NCBI GenBank assembly: GCA_964023205.1
Contig: OZ026835.1
Location: 11,180,414 to 11,244,413 of the forward strand
Direction of reading: 5' to 3'
Origin: Lutraria lutraria
Lineage: Eukaryota; Mollusca; Bivalvia; Venerida; Mactridae
Length of the DNA stretch: 64,000 bases
Below the pieces are notes generated by a model, which made no database searches, was not told the DNA's origin, and saw nothing but the letters and a program-made list of their open reading frames with translations. Below, piece after piece: positions 59,260 through 64,000 of the stretch. The position numbers were made by a program, and so were the translations under genes. Position 1 is the first letter of the stretch. Every line of letters begins with the position of its first letter.

Positions 59260-60720
59260 TTTGTTGCAAAAATTTATTTTTTCACAATTATCAACAAATA
59301 ATCATGTTAAAAAATGCCATTCAAATCCATATAAACCCCTAAACACCCATAAACACATTACAATTGTTAAAGCGTTTGTCTATAATGTTTTATAAATCAC
59401 TAATCAGGTGCATACAAAGAAATGTAACTAATAAATGGCACAAAACAAAACATATGTACAAAAATAGTCTTGGTGCTTAGCAAACTTTCAGTAATAAAAG
59501 TCTTAAAAGAGGCCAGTCAACAATACACTTAACACAAGTACAATCTAATGTAGTTCATTTTGAAATTGTTTGACTAAATAATGGATCGATCTGTTTCTGC
59601 AGGGTGCCAGAATAAACTAAGACACGTGGATACAATATATGTAGCAACATCTTCCATTTAACAACCGCCAATTTGGTAATTAATTAATGAAGTAACGTAA
59701 CTGGACCACATAAATTTTCTCACATTTTATGTTTGTACCTTTTTACAAAGAATCGTAAGATAAATTATGTATGGAACATGTTTGCTAAACCAATTAAGCA
59801 TAGTAGTACAAAGAAACACACTTAGTCCTATCAGATCGCCCCAGATGGAGAAACAACGCTTTTACTACAAGCGTCAATTATCTCAGTTTATATATTTAAT
59901 AAGTTTGTTTGAAGAATTGATTGTATATTTCACAAATACATCTGTCAAGTTCACTCTTACGGAGAATTGATGTAAACACACAAAGGAAAATAGAAAGTGC
60001 ACGAGCACGAAAGGTTTGGTACCGCACGTGCTATATTATGTTTAACCATCACGGATCCCTGGTGTAGTATTTGGATTGACCCGATCCCCCATTCGTCACC
60101 TCATCCAAATATGTTTGACACGTGTTTTCTAAAAAAAAAAACGAGTATTTAAACATATTTAGCAGGGATCATCTGTAATATTATTTTATCATCATATTAA
60201 CTACATTTTCAGAGGCATAGTTCGGTGAAAATTTATCTGAAGACACTGTTTAAGAACGTTTAAGTGTATGAGTGTGTGTTTGGACGGTGGGGGTTCTTAA
60301 ACGGAAATGTGGAAGATTCTATTGACGAAGCTGTAATCGTTATTTGGCACCTTCTTGTGCTTACACGAGGCTCAGAATTACTGCGATACAAACAGTTTGT
60401 TAAAGATTCGTGTGGAATATTCAAACGTATGGTCTGGCACCGAGGTTATAAAATTTTGAGATCGGTCTCCGAGGTCAGATGTCAGATCATTTACTTAAAA
60501 GTTTCTAAGTAAATGGTGATCAGACAATAAAGATATTATTGATGCATTAGTCTGTCAGCACAATCTAAACATATATGGTTAAACGTTAATCAGTTCTATC
60601 TTTTCAACCATAATACTTGGAGAATGGAATTGAGATTTGAGCTTGGTTTTATAATTCCCAGATATGTTTGTCATGCACTCTGAGTGTGTGATGATGTACT
60701 GTCTAAGGCAACAAAGGTGT
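59260..60720. other. Stretch without a recognised gene
   Basis: AT-rich DNA past the Tc1 remnant and before the kringle gene. The open frames here (for example 60264-60512) show no recognisable domain. It probably holds the kringle gene's 3' flank. Confidence 0.4.
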
Positions 60721-60726
60721 CTAGTT

Positions 60727-63700
60727 CTACTTGCCTCCTGAATATTTCCCTATCCCGCATTTCTCTTTAGGAGTTCCGGGGTCAGTTGTATAACACCACA
60801 TCTCTCCGGTATCTGTGGGATCACGACAGAAGTTTTCGACATCTTTCAGTGATTCCTCGTTAAACATATCCTCTGTTAGTGTGTGAGGGTGTGGCTGCTG
60901 ATTGTCCCATCTCTGAAATACTTTCCCAGATTTTGTCTTGTTCCAGGTGCCCATGTAAGATTTAGTTGATGGTCCATCATAAAAAGTCACTTCGTTCGGT
61001 GAACCTGCACATGACACAATATACAAGCCATTAAAACTCAACTTTGTAACCACCTCAATATTAATTACGGTCATCTAAATTATAAGAACTATCTTATTAT
61101 AATGATCATTTAAATACTTTGCGGACCGGTTTTAATATAATCTTTTTTTCAACATCACAATAGTACCATCTTGTACTGCAATGTGGTACATTAGTATTAT
61201 AATCCAAGTTTTACTATAAATGCTGATTATGTTTGGGACATGATTTATACTCGTATAATAATCTCATTTCATGTAGGGAACACGTGCCAATGTATAGGCA
61301 TGCATAAACTATGAATGTTAAAAGGGGTCCCTGTGGAAGGGATAGAGTGGGCTGTTGATTTGGGCTTCATTTGTTCATAATAAGAACAATGACGTGGTGC
61401 TGAACAGCAGCAGTAATGGGCGCGGTAGCCTTTAATCACCTTACACCTCATTAAAATGTACTTTCCAATTAAATGAACTCGAAAACACAAAAAGCAAATG
61501 TTTGATATAGTATCATTATATGATGATGGAGATGAAATGAGTTAAATGTCCGAATATTTACACAACGAACTGTCTATGAATATGTATTTAATATGGTATT
61601 TACGTTAGTTCAAAGCCTCAGTGTCAATTATATCTATATTAATTCAGTATTTTATTGTAACATCAATCAATGACATGGAATCATATCTTACTAATACTGC
61701 AAAAATCGAACGTATATTTCGTTATTCCACAAGACATCCATCGTAAACCTGGGTCTATTGTATAGCACCATAGGTATCCAGAATCATCTGGATCACGGCA
61801 ATAGTTTGCCGCATCTGCAATAGTATCGTCAGGAAAAATTTCTGGGTCATCAAGTGAATGACCGTGTGGAGTCTGTGAGTCCCATCTTTGACATGGAACA
61901 TCTTTGATCGTCATGTCCCATTTCCCAGTATATTGAAGATAACTGTCCGTGTCGTAACATTTCATGTCATTTAAATCTTGAAATACAAATTAAATACATA
62001 TTCAATCATTGACAAATACTAAACTTAGTTGCCTGTTCACAACTTTAAAGTTTGATGTTATGAAAATGTCAAATCTCCGAAATTTAGTCTGAATACAAAG
62101 CATCATGATTAAGTTAAAGCGATTTAAATTGCAGTAAAGAAAACAGAAATTAAAACAGCATTAAAAAGCAACAAAAGCTTCCGAGTAGCTTGTAACAAAA
62201 GTGAACATTGAAATCATACAAGCTCACATTTTGTGCAGGATGTGACGTCACAAGCTTCCCAAGCCGTCCCCGGCTCTACAGTATAACACCAAGTGTACCC
62301 TGAATTACTCGGATCTCGGCAATAGTTCTCAGCAGTCGATATACTGTCGTCTGGAAACCCGGAAGTGGAAGTATATGAATGGCTGTTGGGAGATTGAGCG
62401 TCCCATCTCTGGCACACTTTTCCACTTTGAGTGAGATTCCACGTTCCATTGTAGTCTTTTGATGTCAGGCCGTCCTTGTAACATCTTTCATTTTTGAATT
62501 CTAAAAGAAGATACATTGTAACAAAATAAACAAAAATTCTGTCAATTAAAGTTTATGATGACGTAAACAAGAAATGTAATGCCTTTAAAAAAGACAGTGG
62601 CGAAGTTTTCATTAATGTTATTTACACTGTTGAAACCAAAAGTATATTTTTTTATGAAATTCCTAAATTGCCTTTATAGTACCGTGTGAACACAACTTAT
62701 CGCTAGTAGTCCATTCAGGTCACGTCTTGAAATGTTAATGTTGGGTCACCTAAATAAATTACATATATAGTCATATCCACTGTATATATATTCCAATAAA
62801 TGTAAAATGTTTGTCAAGAAAGGTATATGACTTTATATCGACCGCATAAAAATACATTTTCGTGCATTTTTACTTTACAAATTTTACAACCACAAGAAGT
62901 ACATTTTAAACGGTTGCAGACTCGCTATAAGCCTTAATTTTTCGTCTGAATCATCCAATAGGTTGAGGAATTTCTTCTGAATAATTGATACGTCATGCCA
63001 AGAAATATAGGTCAAAACTGAGATTAGACACCTTCGCGAAAAAAAATGCTTTGAAAGTAATTGTATTGTAACAACAACAGACTCAGTACAGCGGTTTATC
63101 TAATGCTGGTTGTAAAACACCCTACACGGTTATGTTAGAAATGCATGTTGTACATAAATAATTCAGACTTGCACTTAGTTAAATCTAATTGATCTAGATA
63201 CTATTTACCAATAAAACATTTCCATTTGAATTCATACTATATTTATTATGAGATATAATAACGGTGCATACGTTTCCATATCTAAAGTAAGTTTTATCTG
63301 AACAGTCATCATAGGTGTACTTTTATAGAAAATTGATACTTACATGTATCTTACCATCAAAATTTACCGTGTATTTAAAGTAATATTTTTCATAGATGTT
63401 GAATTTTATTATATGAATTCAGACATCGGGATTGTATCCGATGTTCTAGGCGTGTTTTAGATAGAAACATTGTAGTATCAGATTGACTTCGATTAAAGGT
63501 TGGCCAGGAGTAAAAAACAGTATTTGTTTCTAGTTAAATGGTCATTAAAAATTGGATAGAAAGGTGGTATTTTTACATCAGTTTTAGCCAGCAAACTAGA
63601 TTCTTGAAAGCGTATTGAAAGGTAAATAACTAAGACAATGAATGTAACGTTCCTCGGGCTTGATAGCAAGTCTGGGGTCGCGGGTGAATTAAGGTAGGTC

Positions 63701-64000
63701 CGTCACTAGGTCGGGTGACCAAAAACAAACAATAATTCTCTCGTATGCATCCTGCAACATTATACCAGACGTACTTGCATGTTCCTTAGAGCTATTTAAT
63801 TGCTGGATCCGTTGTAAAAAAAGTTCAAACCTGCTTACCATGGCCACATAAGGTTACAGGACAAAATTGCCATCTTACGTCAGGATTCATTGTGTAACAC
63901 CAATGTGCTGATTCGTTATCGGGATCACGACAGAAGTTCTGTGCATCAGTCACAGAAATGTCAGGAAAGTGTGAGAAATTATACGAATGGCTATGTGGCG
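60727..64000 (-). CDS. Kringle-repeat protein, 3' part, runs off the right edge
   Basis: Four exons each code for one kringle: partial 64000-63839, 62500-62228, 61976-61692, 61004-60727 (TAG stop). They join in phase 1 at each border. Kringles are disulphide-stapled ~80-residue binding modules of secreted or membrane proteins. The second (CYKDG, CQRWD, NYCRDP, WCYTVEPG, ACDVTSC) has all six Cys. The third has CYDT, PCQRWD, YCRDP, WCYT, SCGI and a shifted last Cys. The fourth lacks the first (FYDG) and second (FQRWD) Cys and has no sixth. The end at GGCAAGTAG is a stop in frame, but CAA/GTAGAA could also be a donor. The start lies beyond the window, so the full architecture (protease, receptor or other) is unknown. 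Confidence 0.85.

Overview
The window is AT-rich, intron-bearing animal DNA. An arginine kinase gene, a TDP2 gene, kringle exons, tRNA-derived SINEs and dense layers of DNA transposons point to a protostome. The repeat types look like those of molluscs, most likely a bivalve, but that is inference. No long prokaryote-like coding stretch is present; the real genes are split into short exons with clean GT-AG borders. Exon borders were worked out by hand from splice sites and reading phase.

Host genes, all on the minus strand: (1) arginine kinase at 2664-7482, six exons, 353 codons, intact, with a second interchangeable first exon at 14081-14240; (2) tyrosyl-DNA phosphodiesterase 2 (TDP2) at 18461-21394, four exons, 323 codons, intact; (3) the 3' part of a kringle-domain gene at 60727-64000, which runs off the right edge.

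The middle of the window (24.5-44.4 kb) is a nest of mobile elements. A non-LTR retrotransposon (LINE; ORF1 at 24.5 kb, endonuclease at 27.1-28.1 kb) is split at 28.42 kb by a 328-bp MITE and, directly abutting it, a 15.3-kb DNA transposon (28754-44088). The LINE resumes at 44.09 kb in frame. The large element has TTAA target duplications and AGCC-type ends. It carries two convergent, intron-containing, fully open genes: a 747-residue Kolobok-type transposase on the minus strand (12 exons) and, on the plus strand, a 241-residue RG-rich protein ending in the cytoplasmic 'ballast' domain known from the P2X7 receptor (4 exons). This two-gene element is the most interesting thing in the window.

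From 44.4 to 59.2 kb lie further transposons, mostly dead: a P-element/THAP9-like transposase present as a recent 2-kb tandem duplication; a 900-bp hAT derivative with a perfect 8-bp target duplication and a broken BED finger; an 1179-bp element with about 105-bp inverted repeats and another 8-bp target duplication; pogo/Tigger fragments; a 252-bp TA-flanked MITE; and a Tc1-like remnant. The arginine kinase introns and the gaps between genes hold a pogo-family element with a PHD-like finger, several TIR elements and MITEs, minisatellites and dispersed repeat pairs.
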